NCBI GenBank assembly: GCA_963854835.1
Contig: OY978528.1
Coordinates: 38,221,757-38,285,756 of the forward strand
Source of the DNA: Megamerina dolium
Lineage: Eukaryota > Arthropoda > Insecta > Diptera > Megamerinidae
Length of the DNA stretch: 64,000 nt
Reading direction: 5' to 3'
The translations under genes and the position numbers were made by a program. The notes under the pieces are model-generated. The model saw nothing but the letters and a program-made list of their open reading frames with translations, searched no databases and was not told the origin of the DNA. Of the stretch, positions 1 through 11,690 are shown piece after piece. Within the stretch, counting starts at the first letter, position 1. The number at the start of each line of letters is the position of its first letter.

Positions 1-1036
1 TTTGTGTATGGTTAGTTTATTTTATTTTCTCCAGTGATCCAAAGTGAGCTTAGTTTAGTTCTTGTTTTTGTTATTATTGTTTTTTTTTTTTTTTGTTATT
101 CTCGTTTAAATTTATGTCTTAGCCAGTTGACAAGCCACAAACTATAGAATAATAAACTAAATTGGTCAACAACAATGGTCATAATAAAAAAAAAAAAAAT
201 CAGTAGAAATCCGCTAAATTCGAAAAAGTTACATTTTTTGGAAATTGGAATTCAAAACTATCCCGTGGTTTGTCGTTTCAATCGTCGTCATCGTCTCTCT
301 CTTCTTCTTCATTTTATTTATTTATTTATTATTATTTCTTTTTCGATTTGCTTTTTGTTGTTGTTTTTTCAATTTTATTATTTTGTTCATTAAATGTCTT
401 TAATAGACTTTGATTTTTATGAGTTGGCCACAAATGTAGTTCTGCTTTAAATTAAATTTAAGTCAAGTTGTTGTTTAGCAATCATTTGCATCTCATTTGC
501 ATTAATTTTACAATTATTTTTATTTTTATTTTTGTTACTTTTCGCTTAATTTAGGCAAATTTTGACGCAAACAAATTTGACGCACTTAACTTTGCGGACT
601 TGGAAACAAGTTACAATCGATTTTTGTATAGTTCGATATAGCTGTAGCACATAATATTAATTATACGAGCTACTAGCTCACAGGATGAGCTGTATAGATA
701 GATATAGATAAGTACAAATCTGAGACCACCACAGCATCATTCAGTATTCAACAAAATTAAATGAATGGCCGATAATGCCTTACAATAATGTCTCCTCTGA
801 AAATGCATCACCAACATGTTGAAGGAGGTAAATAAATTTGCACATAATTTAGTTAAGTGCAATAAATTTCAATAATGTTAAATAATCAATATGTCTCAGC
901 GGCAGCAGCAGCTACACCATCAACAGTATGAACAGCAACTCAGGTCAGCCCGTACGCATTTATATATTTTATATTGTACATATATATAGATATGTACATA
1001 TGCAAGATATGCCCATTTTTGGGATCACTTGCTGAG
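1..1036. other. AT-rich non-coding DNA
   Basis: Homopolymer runs, short TTTA and TTG repeats and a short CAG/CAA run near 900-930. Short open frames here follow low-complexity sequence and show no domain or codon bias. I see no gene. Confidence 0.6.
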
Positions 1037-1359
<323 letters not shown>

Positions 1360-1665
1360 CAGGGTTGCAATAAGTACCTAACTCAAAACCCACCGTTGAC
1401 CAGGAATTAAAGAATTTTTCGCAATACTATATCGTGCAAAATTATTATCCCCTAATATACTAATCCATACATATAGGTAGGTGATTCGATTGCTAGGTTC
1501 GGATGTACCAGTCCGTACTATAACACCGTAAGTATTACATACTAATTTTCAACAAAAAAGACTCCCAAGAACCTTTGACCTAACTCTTCTTCCAGTACAG
1601 TAGAACTTGTTATTTGATTATTGTGGTTGCCCTCTCTGAAAATCGCATCTATGAGAGAACATACG

Positions 1666-1771
1666 TAGGCCAGAAACGCCAGTGGTGATACCACCGAGCT
1701 GTTGTGTATGGTATGGTTGGATAGTATTAGAAGCTACCTACTTACATTAGCCAGTTCTAAAAGGCATAACC
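1666..1771 (-). repeat. SINE-related 3' fragment (alternative tail)
   Basis: Aligns to the 3' half of the SINE, including the modules matching 'gacagtattagaa...ctacttatattagcc' and 'ggttc..aaaggcagaacc'. The tail reads ggccagaaacgcc/gataccaccgagct, as in the fragment near 10.6-10.74 kb. It differs from the tail of the copies near 31, 42 and 60 kb, which points to a second 3'-end variant. Heavily diverged. Confidence 0.5.
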
Positions 1772-4700
1772 TTATATCATCATAACAAGGACTTTATTAA
1801 TTGTCTACTCCCTAGACTTGACGCGTGCTATTTTCATGCACAACTTTCAGAATATTAATCAGAAATTTTAAACTAAACGTGCAGAATACGAAAATATGAC
1901 TGACTGGGCTATACATTTGAAACCTTTGCGACGTATGGGATAAAGCAAAATATTTGTGGTACCACGAACGCACAACACCACACAATTATGTGGTAAAAAT
2001 TAAAAACCACATCAGTCGAAGGAGTTAAGGAATAATTAGAGTTAAAATTGTTCCTGCCGAAAGCATTGTGAACCGTTTAAAAGAATATACATTTTTCTTT
2101 GCTATTAAATTCGTTACGGTCTTAAGTTACGAGATACTGCACCCACTATTGTCCCACGGTTCTTCAAGGCAAAAGTGAATAACGGGATCGCGGGATTGGC
2201 ATCTGAAGTGCACACACATTTGAGTGAGAGTGTAAGGAAGAATGTTCGTTGAAAGCAGTACACATGTTCCATTGAATAGAATCGCATAAAAACAATCCGA
2301 CACAACGTGGAGGGAGCTTACGAGATAAAATGCATAACAACAAAAACAAAACGCTAAACACGATTTGTTCGAATGTACGCAATTATTTATTTTAATAGTT
2401 CATGCAGCATCCGTCCTCCCTGCAAATGGTTATACTCGTACCTCTGGATTTGCGATTGTAGAAAAATTTATGAACTGAACTGGTGTCATTTATTTGAGCA
2501 CGCATATGGAGGTCCTCAGAACCGAGAGCACCTATGTATGTACAGCGGCGGCGGCTGTTACCACTATAACCGTACGTTGAACACACGTAGTTCGTTTGGT
2601 ATTCCTTTTTTCGTTTTTGTTTCTTGTTGCTCTTGTTCTGGTCAATATCACTGCGCTGATTGCTGTTGTTGCTGCCACAATTGAGCAATGATTTCTCCGA
2701 AATTTATGAGTCATGTTTAAACATTTGATGTACCACACCAAGTGCGCGGCAATAACTCTTGAATCAAGCATAAAATTGCAACGCTACCAATATAGCGATT
2801 GTTGCGGTTCATGGTACGCATGAGGAGTAAAAAAGTGGTGACGATCAATGATTTGAACAACTTATTTCAAATTTGTCTGTTGTTTTCCTTTTCAAACATT
2901 TATTAATGTACATTTGTAAGTTTGAGCGTAGAGTGCTTGTGCTCAAATCACTACCATTGATTATCACCTATTCGTTGTACGAAAGGTCTCTGACCAATTT
3001 CCCTTTGAATTGCTCTAGGAATCCTACAACATTGAAATTTTGTGAGTTGTTGACTATTTTACGGTCAATTTTTTTTTTCTTGAATTGATTTCATTAAATT
3101 CTTATGCAAATTCATTAAAGAAACCTGAAACAACAAGCAGTACAACAAAAACCATACGGTGAGCTTACTTCGAATCAGCTCATCGCTATTTCAGTCTCCA
3201 TTGAAAGCAATGGTAAAATATTTTACAAATATAATCTAGCAAAAAAATATATATATATGTATAATTAAAATAAAAATACACAAACACACACACACACACA
3301 GAGATAGGAAACGAAAAAGATCTTCAGTTGCAAGCTTTCGTTCAAATTCAGAGACTTTGTAAACTGGCAACAGCCAACACAAACAACGACAAATTTAACC
3401 AATCAGCTGCTGGTCATTGCTGCAGTCCCAACTTTCTCCCAATTGATATCATTGCTACCCGTATCCACATATGTACATACATCGAAACCTAAGCGTCAAA
3501 ACCCTAAATCGATTTCTTCAAAGCTTGGCTTAGCTTCATAGTTCGCGTGTGTGTGTGTGTGTGATTCGATTTTCAGTTCTTTATGGGACATTGTGAAATC
3601 TATAGAAAAGGAAAAAATACGAAACGCTTCAAACTATGCTGAAAGACGCTCGTTCGCGAGCGGTCATTAACGTCTCTTTTAACGGCCAATTTATTGCGTT
3701 TTTATTGATTTGACTTTGACTATAATTCGTTTATTTTCCTTCTTGTTGTCTGACTGTTGTCTTGTTTGTTGTTGTTGTTGGAGTTGATTTTTGTTTTTGT
3801 TTTGTTTATTTATTTCTCTAGTTTGTCGCTTTTGATTTGTGGTAGTTTCTGTTGTTGTTGTTTTTATTTGCGTATGCTACGTTACGTTTTTTACTCCAAA
3901 CAAGCTATTGTATGTCTGTATGAACACATACTCGTATGCTAGTGTAAAACGATGAAAATCAAAATCACCAAAGCATACAATTATTGTCCACAAAGTGGCA
4001 AAAGTCGGTGCTATGCTCGTCTCAAACTCAATTCGAACCTCAATGAGTGCGCTAACGAATAGTTTAGAGAGCAAATGAAGGAAGAAGAAGAAGAAGCAGA
4101 AAAAGTCGTAAACAAATTAACCAAACGCACGTGCCGTGCCGTGCCATCTTCAACAGACAGATAGATACATACCTACCTTCATACGTACACTATACTACCT
4201 TCATTAACGTCGTCCACCACTACCACCAGCAACAAGCACAACTATGAAATTAACCAACAATTTCACTATACAACAATATCAACAATATACAGCACACAAA
4301 AAAAAACATTTCGTTGACATTTTTGTTGTTATTATTGCTGTGTATTTTTTATTTTTTATTAGTATTATTTGTGTTTTTGTTATCTTTTTCCTGTGTTTTT
4401 TTTTGTTGTAAATTTATTAAACAAATATCGAAATGGGCAAAAGAGCTGCCGCATACATAACTCAGCATTAGCCAAGAGTCAAGCCGAGTCGTATACATGC
4501 CGCAGAAATCGCATAATTATTGCCTATAAATTATGTTGTTTGTGTGGCGAAGGTCAATACCGCCGCCGCGCACCGCACACAACAACACAAATAAATAAAT
4601 ATACAATTAATTTAATTAATAAATGTTTTTGTTGGAATTGATTTCAGCTCGTTGATAAGGAGAATGTTGAGAAGATCACCACGGAGGCAAAACAGCACAC

Positions 4701-5017
4701 AAGTGTGTTAAGCTTAGTTTCATCAACTTCATCAGTTTAGCAGGAAGATGACAGCAACCCATACATACTTATATAGATTTAATAAAGTGATCAAGTGATG
4801 AAAGTGGCCATAGTTTGCGTCACCTGTTTATAACTATAAGGAATAATGTATACACACTTACCTTTCATATACGCTCAGGCAAATGAAACAATTCTCATAT
4901 ACTAAATACATATCTGACTATGAAATATTTATTTATGTGCATTTTAATAATTTTAATTAATTATTCAATTAGGCAGATATATATTAAAATGTTATTCTTC
5001 TTGTTGTCGCTAAAAAG
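1772..5017. other. non-coding stretch, no gene recognised
   Basis: AT-rich sequence with scattered low complexity: (CA)n near 3286-3300, (GT)n near 3546-3562, TTG/TTTTG runs near 3765-3870 and a GAAGAA run near 4080. No open frame shows a recognisable domain. The 1360-1665 stretch before it is also featureless. Confidence 0.5.
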
Positions 5018-5594
5018 CAGGGCTGTGCAACTAACTATTTAATCACATAATTATTCGATTATTAAAATTGTTCACTTTTAGTTTTTCAAAGTAATTTTCA
5101 AACGCACCTTTATTATATTCGTAACTTTTAAAAGTTTGTTGTCTTCTTTATATTGAACGAAAAATGCATATACAGTTGCTGATTCAGATCCTACGCACGT
5201 GGAGATATTCAATAAGTGGGCATACCACGCCCATCTTTTTCGTTACTTACTTACTTATGTGGCCATAACAACCGAATATCGATTTAGGCCGAAAATAACA
5301 TGCTTCGCCAGCCATCTCTGTTCTTCGCTAGCTGGCGCCAGTTAGAAATTCCAAGCGCCGTCAGGTTCTCCAGCACTTGGTCTTTCCACCGGAGGTTTGG
5401 TTTTCCTCTTCTGCGTCGTCCTCCAGCGGGTTCCGAATATAACACCTTCTTAGCTGGAGCGTGTTCTTCTATTCACTCGACATGACCTAGCCAGCGCAGC
5501 CGCCGGATTTTGATGCGCTTTACTCTGTCAATATCGGACTTTTCTCTCGAAAACTCCAAGCATTCGCTGATCCGAGGTGGAAACTGTCCAGGCT

Positions 5595-7193
5595 TCAGCG
5601 CCATATGTTAGGCATGATGAGAGACTTGTAGAGTGTAGTTTTCGTTCTTCGAGAGAGCGCTCGACTTCTCAATTGCTTACTCAGCCCAAAGTAACACCTG
5701 TTAGCAAGAGTTATCCTACGCATGATCTCCAAGCTGACGTCATTACTGCTGTTAATGCTGGTTCCAAGATAGACAAAGTCCCTTACTACTTCAAAAGCGT
5801 AGTTGTCAACAGTGACGTGCTGTCCAAAACGCCGGGACTCTTTGTTTGTTGACACTAGATACTTCGTCTTGCCCTCGTTCACCGTGAGACCCATCCAACG
5901 CGACTCTCTTTCCAACTCTGAGAATGCTGCACTTACTGCTCGCGTGTTCATGCCGATTATGTCAATACCGTCGGCATACGCTAACAGCATGACACTTTTG
6001 TTGAAGATAGTGCCATTATGTCGTAGATCAGCAGCTCGTATTATTTTCTCCATAATAAGATTGAAGAAGTCGCACGATAACGAATCACCTTGTCTGAAAC
6101 CCCGTTCGGTATTAAACGGTGCAGAGAGGTCCTTCCCAATTTTCACTGCACAACGGGAGTTATGCAGTGTCATTCTACAAAGTCGAATGAGCTTTGCAGG
6201 AATACCGAACTCAGACATTGTTGCGTAGAGGTAATCCCTTACCGGACTGTCGAAAGCAGCTTTATAATCAACAAATAGGTGGTGTGTGTCGATCTGTTTT
6301 TCTTGGGTCTTCTCCAGTATTTGGCGCAGTGTGAAAATCTGGTCGATGGTGGATTTACCAGGTCTGAAGCCACACTGATACGGTCCAATCAGGTTGCTGA
6401 GCATAGGCTTCAACCTTTCACACAGTACGCTCGATAGAACCTTGTATGCGATGCTCAGGAGACTTATTCCACGGTAGTTGGCGCAAATTGTGGGGTCTCC
6501 TTTTTTATGTACAGGACAGAGAACACTGAGCCTCCAATCATCAGGCATGCTTTCATCCGACCATATTCTGCTTATGAGCTGGTGCATGCAGGCGAGCAGC
6601 TCATCGCCTCCGGTCTTAAACAACTCGGCAGGCAGGCCATCAGCACCTGCAGCTTTGTTGTTCTTCAGCCTTAAAATGGCCGTTTCATAGTCATAGTCGG
6701 GTGGTGGAACATCAACACCATCATCTGCAATTGGGGTTATCGGGCAATCTCCTCCACTGGCGGAATTGCTCGTAGCATCGCCATTCAGTAACGTGGAGAA
6801 GTGTTCCATCCATAGGCTCAGTACACTCTGGACATCTGTAACCAGATTCCCATTTCCATCACGACAAGAAGAGGCTCCGGGATTTAAACCGCCATTCAGG
6901 CACTTGATTTTTTCGATGAATTTTCGAGTCTCATTCTTATCGGTACACATCTCTATCTCCTCACACTCGCGTCTTTCTTGTTCTCTTTTCTTGCACCTGA
7001 AAAGACGTCTCTCTGCACTCCTTTTCTCTCTGTACCGCTCCTTAACAGCTCGCGTTGCGCCTACACGCAGGGTTTTTCTGTAGGCAGCGTCTTTCTCTGC
7101 GGTAGCGTCGCGACACTCCTGATCATACCACTCATTCCTCAGAGGCCGGCAGCAGTAGTCATGGAGTGGGATATATGTGTCCACCGTGCGCAT
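5595..7193 (-). pseudogene. reverse transcriptase of RTE-like element (defective)
   Basis: A 532-codon open frame carries non-LTR reverse transcriptase blocks in order. Near residues 180-190 is NKAAGADGLPAELFK. Then come CPVHKKGD and NYRGISLLS, GFRPGKSTIDQIF, VDYKAAFDS (first catalytic Asp region), and RGFRQGDSLSCDFFNLIMEK. The catalytic box reads YADG instead of YADD (glycine codon at 5967-5969), so one of the two metal-binding aspartates is lost. After the frame ends at 5595 the family's usual tail (IKIRRLRWLGHV-like) continues in another frame at about 5460-5540. The enzyme would have copied element RNA at a nicked target. Clade assignment is by motif style and tail only; an ORF of this size in a dead copy suggests fairly recent insertion. 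Confidence 0.85.
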
Positions 7194-7468
7194 GTATCAT
7201 CAAGTGGGGGAGTGTTCTGCATAAGCAGATCCAATAGTCGAGTGGAAAATGCATCTGCTGTCTCTGGTGATCGCAGCTCACTGACGTCAAACTTTCTCTG
7301 TGTGGGACTTCTCTTGTTATTTGCGACACATAAGCGTGTGCGCACCTTAGCTGCAACAAGGTAGTGATCCGAGTCGATGTTGGCACCACGGATCGATTTC
7401 ACGTCCATCACACTGGAAGCATGCCTTCCGTCAATCACCACATGATCAATTTGGTTTCTTGTAACAAG
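7139..7468 (-). pseudogene. C-terminal end of APE-type endonuclease of the same element
   Basis: On the minus strand the sequence reads NQIDHVVIDGRH near the truncation point, then a conserved stretch around IRGANIDSDHYLVAAKVR. This is the typical end of the apurinic-like endonuclease domain of RTE-type elements, where the SDH triplet holds the catalytic histidine. The frame differs from the RT frame (offset of 2), so a frameshift lies at about 7140-7190. The domain is cut at the 5' truncation near 7468. Confidence 0.75.
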
Positions 7469-7851
7469 AAACCATCTTTTGCGTAGTAAACGAATTTTTA
7501 GGATATAATTTTAGTGTATAAATATTCAGAAATACTTCACTTCCTTATTTAAGTTATCATGCGATCGGGGCTGATTACGAATACAAGCTTCTTTCAGATG
7601 CTTGAAAAGATTTAACAACACAAATTTCTGTCAAAAAGCTAATACTAAGTTTAAGTTGTAAATTCATTTTGACTATACCTACCATTATATGTATATGTAG
7701 TAAATATTTTGAATATTTTGTTCAAATCATTTTATTATGGTAATTAATCAATAACCAATCAAATAATTCGTTATTTGATTATTAACAATTTTCTTTAAGC
7801 AATTAATTGATTAATCAGAATTTAGATTAAGCGATTAATAGCACAGTTTTA

Positions 7852-10374
7852 CGAAAAATACCTTGTTTCACTGTTGTAGATATCACTGATTGCATTTTTG
7901 ATTTTGCAATTTGTATGCAGCATATTGAAAATGAAATTTTTATTTATTATAGAATTTAACATACTCGGCGTCTGACGACGGGAAGTTTTGGAAATGATTT
8001 TTCATTTTTCACTGTGCAAACTAATTATTACATTAAAAGCGCGGAAATTTTCCGTAAATGTCACAGAATTTGAACAAGTACAAAGCAAATGTTTGAGGTC
8101 TGTTGATTTTGATGGCATATTTTCTACTTGGTCCGTGGGTTTAAAGTTTTCGTAACAAACGCCAAATTGCGAAGGTAAGTACGAAGTGTTTGAGAAATCG
8201 TCCAATTTGAAAAAGTAACACATAAGTGCTTAAGGCTCATGATTTTGTCAGCAGGTTTCCTACTAGATATCGTCAATCGTATAACATTTTTTTATTGTAT
8301 AATATGGCGGATTTCAATGGTTTATTATACATTTTTAGATTAGATAGTTCGAATATTCATTCGACTTTTTTCTTTGCGATCACTTTAACACAGTATACAG
8401 CTTACATGTATTTCCAGAAGAGAATCAAGAATAACAACTTTTTGACAAACTTTGCATCTCTTAGATTATAAGTCAATATTCGGTGAAACATACTAAAACC
8501 ACTGAGTCAGCATCATTATATGAACAATGTCTAATGACTTTAAATAATAATAATAATATGTAAATATTTACGAACTAATACGAGTATGTAAGTAGTTAAA
8601 ATCGATTGCCTAAAAACCTTTGAAATACGGTAGCTATAAATCACATCAAGTTAATGAGAATATCGCTTCTATGGTGAACGCAATTAACGTAGGCTGCTGC
8701 TGCTGCTGCTGGTGTCTCAAACCCTCCTACGGCTTGGCGAAAATACTGACTGAGAAGGTTTTTCTACTATTGTTGTGCAAAAAAAGTAAAAGCAAACAAA
8801 GGAAAAAATACAATTGACAACTTCTTGTCTGCGCAAACTGATGTGGTGAGGTAAGAAATTACCAACAACAACAAACAAAGGCATTCATTTGAACTATAGT
8901 AAAACATATGTCTGCTACGCGGCGTACACTTATGTCTATAGGCAAGGTTAAAGCGCAGTAAGTACAGTTTGAGCTTATGCTCAAATGGCAGGATGGTAAG
9001 ACTTTTGCATAGAACGCCTACACTTGAAAAAAATTAAAAATTATTGTTGCGACTCAGAATGGCGCCATTTATGCAAAAATTCACAATCGTAACGTTGAAG
9101 TACGGCACAGGCGCAATGACAGCTGGAGTTGAGTTATGAGTGCTTGTAGGTCACAGGCGCTTGCTGACGAATTATTAGTCGCACAATTGAGGGAGAGAAA
9201 AGAAAAAAATAATGCACACATTATTGCTTCAAGACATTGCCATTATTTAAGAATTTTCAATTTTCGCAATTAAAATTAATACTCAAACAAACAAATTTGG
9301 TGCAGCAATCCGAAAACAGTAAATCGCTTTCAATCTCAGATTAATGATATGATCGAATAGTATGTGTTTACAATCAATGGGGAATTAACGCAAAGAAAAT
9401 CGATAACGATGTTAAATTGAATTTCATGTTACACTTGCCATTGCCAAAGGTCTTCATTACCAACAACTGCAACCACAAATCATGCATTTAACGCCTTCCT
9501 AATATGTGCCAAGCAGTAAAACCGCCAACAGAACTGTTTGCAAAACAAGCAAGCAAACAAACAAACAAACAAACAAACAATGAAACAAGCGAACGAACGA
9601 CTGCAAATAAATACACACAAAAACCACAACAACAACAAATGAGTACATAAAATACTGAGGAATGAAACGCATTGGTAACGCATGCGCATGCTCATCACGT
9701 GAGTTGATCAAGATGTCAGCCAAATGGTACTTAAAAGTTAATCACCCCGTCCACAATCAGTCGTCATACGAAATGGTCAGTCGCATTGGTATCATAACAA
9801 CGATGATAATGACGACGATGATGATTATTATTATTATTGCAATCATTTCACACAATTACCAAGGAATCTACGAAAGCTTGCAGCTAATGGAACTGCAACT
9901 GCAACCGTATAAACTATATATGTAAGTACCTACATCATACTACAACGACGAACATAACGATATCCGAACCGAAGTAAACTGAACCGAACCGATCCGAAGA
10001 CTTAAAGATCACCTGCTGGGCAAACGATACGGTACGAGGAACAAATAAACTGACATCATCTGATCTGCTACGCAAAAGAGCTATTAAATCAGGGAGAGCG
10101 CGTGATTATATACCTACAAGTATAGTAAATGTAGAGTAAATGAATGGTGCGACTCATAGCATCACTGATTGACTCTGCCTGCCTCAGGACTTGAATTATA
10201 TCAACATTTGCATGCAATAAAAATCACAAGCAATCCGTATGCAATGGCAATAACAGCAGCACTTGTTGAAATCATCAATGAATTGTTACAAACGTATGTG
10301 CATACAGGCTGTTTAAAAAATATACGGACATTGTCGTGTTATGAGAGCAATTTGTGAACTAATATGTTGAAAAG
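7852..10374. other. non-coding stretch, no gene recognised
   Basis: AT-rich with a (CTG)4-5 run near 8697-8712, an AAAC/AAGC tandem run near 9545-9590 and an ATG/ATT trinucleotide run near 9790-9840. Short open frames here are low-complexity and unsupported. Confidence 0.5.
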
Positions 10375-11013
10375 TAGGGCTATGTGCGATCGTTTAATTA
10401 ACCCATCTTGTAAATCCAAATTTTTAATCGGTTGTATTTAATCACTTAATCAAAATTTTCAAAGAAAAATATTTCACTTTTAGTTTTCCTTGCACTACTG
10501 CACTACTGAAGTTCTCGAAGAAAATTTGAAAGATCTTTACATCTCACGGTACACACCTGCCGGCAAAAATTGGCAATTTTTCCGGCAATAACAATTTGCC
10601 AAAAATGCTTCTTAAAAGAGGGTTCTGCCTTTCGGAACCGGCTAATATAAGTAGATCCCATCTAGTGCTGTCCAAATTTAACACGCACAACAGTATTGGA
10701 AGAGAAGCTTGGTGGTATCTCAGTGGGCATTTCTGGCCTAAGTCCTAACCTACATCCCATAATTAGGGCTAGACCTTCTGGTATCACTAGGTACTTTTCG
10801 GAGAGTTTTCGGTGTTTATGGAATAAAAGCTCAAAAATATTATTGTATAAGTACTTTATTTAAAATTCTGATTTATCGAATAACCTCGACTTTGATTAAT
10901 AACTAAATCAGGATTATCCAAATAATTTGTTCAAATCAAATATATACTTGATGAATCAGAGTTTTGATTACTCAAATTGGTGATTTAAACGATTGATTAA
11001 TGGCACAACCCTA
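10375..11013. mobile_element. AT-rich hAT-like MITE, copy 2
   Basis: Starts tagggctatgtgc and ends gcacaaccctag, giving imperfect terminal inverted repeats of about 11-13 bp. Subterminal TTAATTAA, TGATTAAT and TTCAAATCA modules match copy 1 at 5018-7851. The middle carries a piece of the SINE 3' region (10606-10741). No internal coding. Copies 1 and 2 also share a short 'ttcacttttagtttttc' stretch just inside the left end. Confidence 0.6.
10606..10741 (+). repeat. SINE-related 3' fragment, plus orientation
   Basis: Contains, in plus orientation, the same string of modules as the 3' half of the SINE copies near 42 and 60 kb: gggttctgcc..tcggaaccggct, then gtccaaatttaacacgcac, then aacagtattggaagagaagc. 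It then departs into tggtatctcagtgggcatttctggcc, shared with the fragment at 1666-1771. It sits inside MITE copy 2. No tRNA-like head is present, so the piece is 5'-truncated. Confidence 0.65.
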
Positions 11014-11504
11014 GAACCACAAAAATGCTTTGTGGGTAGTGCGATTAGTGCGTTTGACCCTTAAGCACGAGGTGGTCGATTCGAAAGAGCTTAGAAACAG
11101 CGATGCCACATTATACCGTTTAAAATTGGCTAATACACAGACAACTACACTGGAAACAATACATCGTCGATTGGAAGAATATATGATTAATAACATTCAT
11201 AATATCGTTTAAGAAGATTGTCGAGTAATGCTGAGTGGGTATAAGAAAGTTATCGCCTAGACGGGTGCCGGATTGATCCTCCGTCCTAACTTCAACATCA
11301 ATATTCCAGCACTGGTAAACAAAATCAATAAAATGTGTTTGCGCATCTTTTGGAAGAAACTTACCGAGGATTACAAACAGAGCGTCGTTTTGCGAAAAAT
11401 CGACAATTATTTTGTGAAAGTGAAAGCGACTGTTTTTTTTTTTGTTATTGATATAGTCATTGAGTTATCTTAATAATTGATCTTAAAAAAAATCAATTAC
11501 GCAT
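11014..11504. other. unassigned; possible further mariner remnant
   Basis: No recognisable gene. A GTATAAGAAAGTT-containing stretch near 11235 and part of the 11270-11470 frame may be eroded transposon sequence leading into the mariner scrap at 11505, but I cannot align it with confidence. Confidence 0.35.
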
Positions 11505-11690
11505 GATTACAGAAATTATGAAAAAACAGCCACATTTGCAGAAAAAAAATTTTGTTACACCAAGACAGCTCGCAGTCTCACACCCCAACCGTTGTCGTGG
11601 CATAAATCCACAAAAAACAGTTTGAATTGTTGGACCACCATTCTTGCTCGTAAGATCTAGCTCTAAATAGTTTTTTTATTCCCTGGGGCT
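11505..11690 (+). pseudogene. decayed mariner (DD34D) transposase fragment
   Basis: A lysine-rich block (MKKQPHLQKK) is followed, after a frameshift, by LLHQDSSQSHTPTVVVA, an in-frame stop, then IHKKQFELLDHH, another stop, and DLALNSFF. This is the mariner catalytic core around the second and third acidic residues. The second Asp codon is at 11564-11566. The position of the third is a serine codon (11669-11671) exactly 34 codons later, so the spacing is DD34D but the third Asp is lost. Beyond this block I see no transposase sequence and no terminal repeats. An old relic. Confidence 0.7.

Larger units (their letters stand above)
5244..7471 (-). mobile_element. RTE-like non-LTR retrotransposon, 5'-truncated, with TSD
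   Basis: Encodes, in order on the minus strand, the end of an APE-type endonuclease, a reverse transcriptase and a C-terminal tail. Its 3' end is a short tandem repeat (TAAG)n at about 5244-5257, the type of simple-repeat tail known for RTE-clade elements instead of poly(A). Flanks match as ccatctttttcgt (5231-5243) and ccatcttttgcgt (7472-7484), a 13 bp target duplication with one mismatch. About 2.2 kb remains; the 5' part, including most of the endonuclease, is missing. It is inserted inside the MITE at 5018-7851. It is dead: at least one frameshift separates endonuclease from RT, another lies after the RT, and the RT active site is altered. Confidence 0.85.
5018..7851. mobile_element. AT-rich hAT-like MITE, copy 1, split by a retrotransposon
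   Basis: Begins with cagggctgtgc (5018-5028) and ends with gcacagtttta (7841-7851), a decayed inverted copy of the start. Subterminal sequence is full of TTAATCA/TGATTAA and TTCGATTA modules on both sides. The same ends and modules recur in the 10375-11013 copy (tagggctatgtgc ... gcacaaccctag). The inner 5244-7471 part is a nested non-LTR element, leaving about 600 bp of MITE. Assignment to hAT rests only on the CAGGG..TGTGC-like ends. I found no convincing 8 bp duplication, so the superfamily is tentative. Confidence 0.55.

Noticed and set aside
9545..9590. CRISPR-like or satellite array
   Set aside because: Only a short AAAC/AAGC microsatellite; no spacers.
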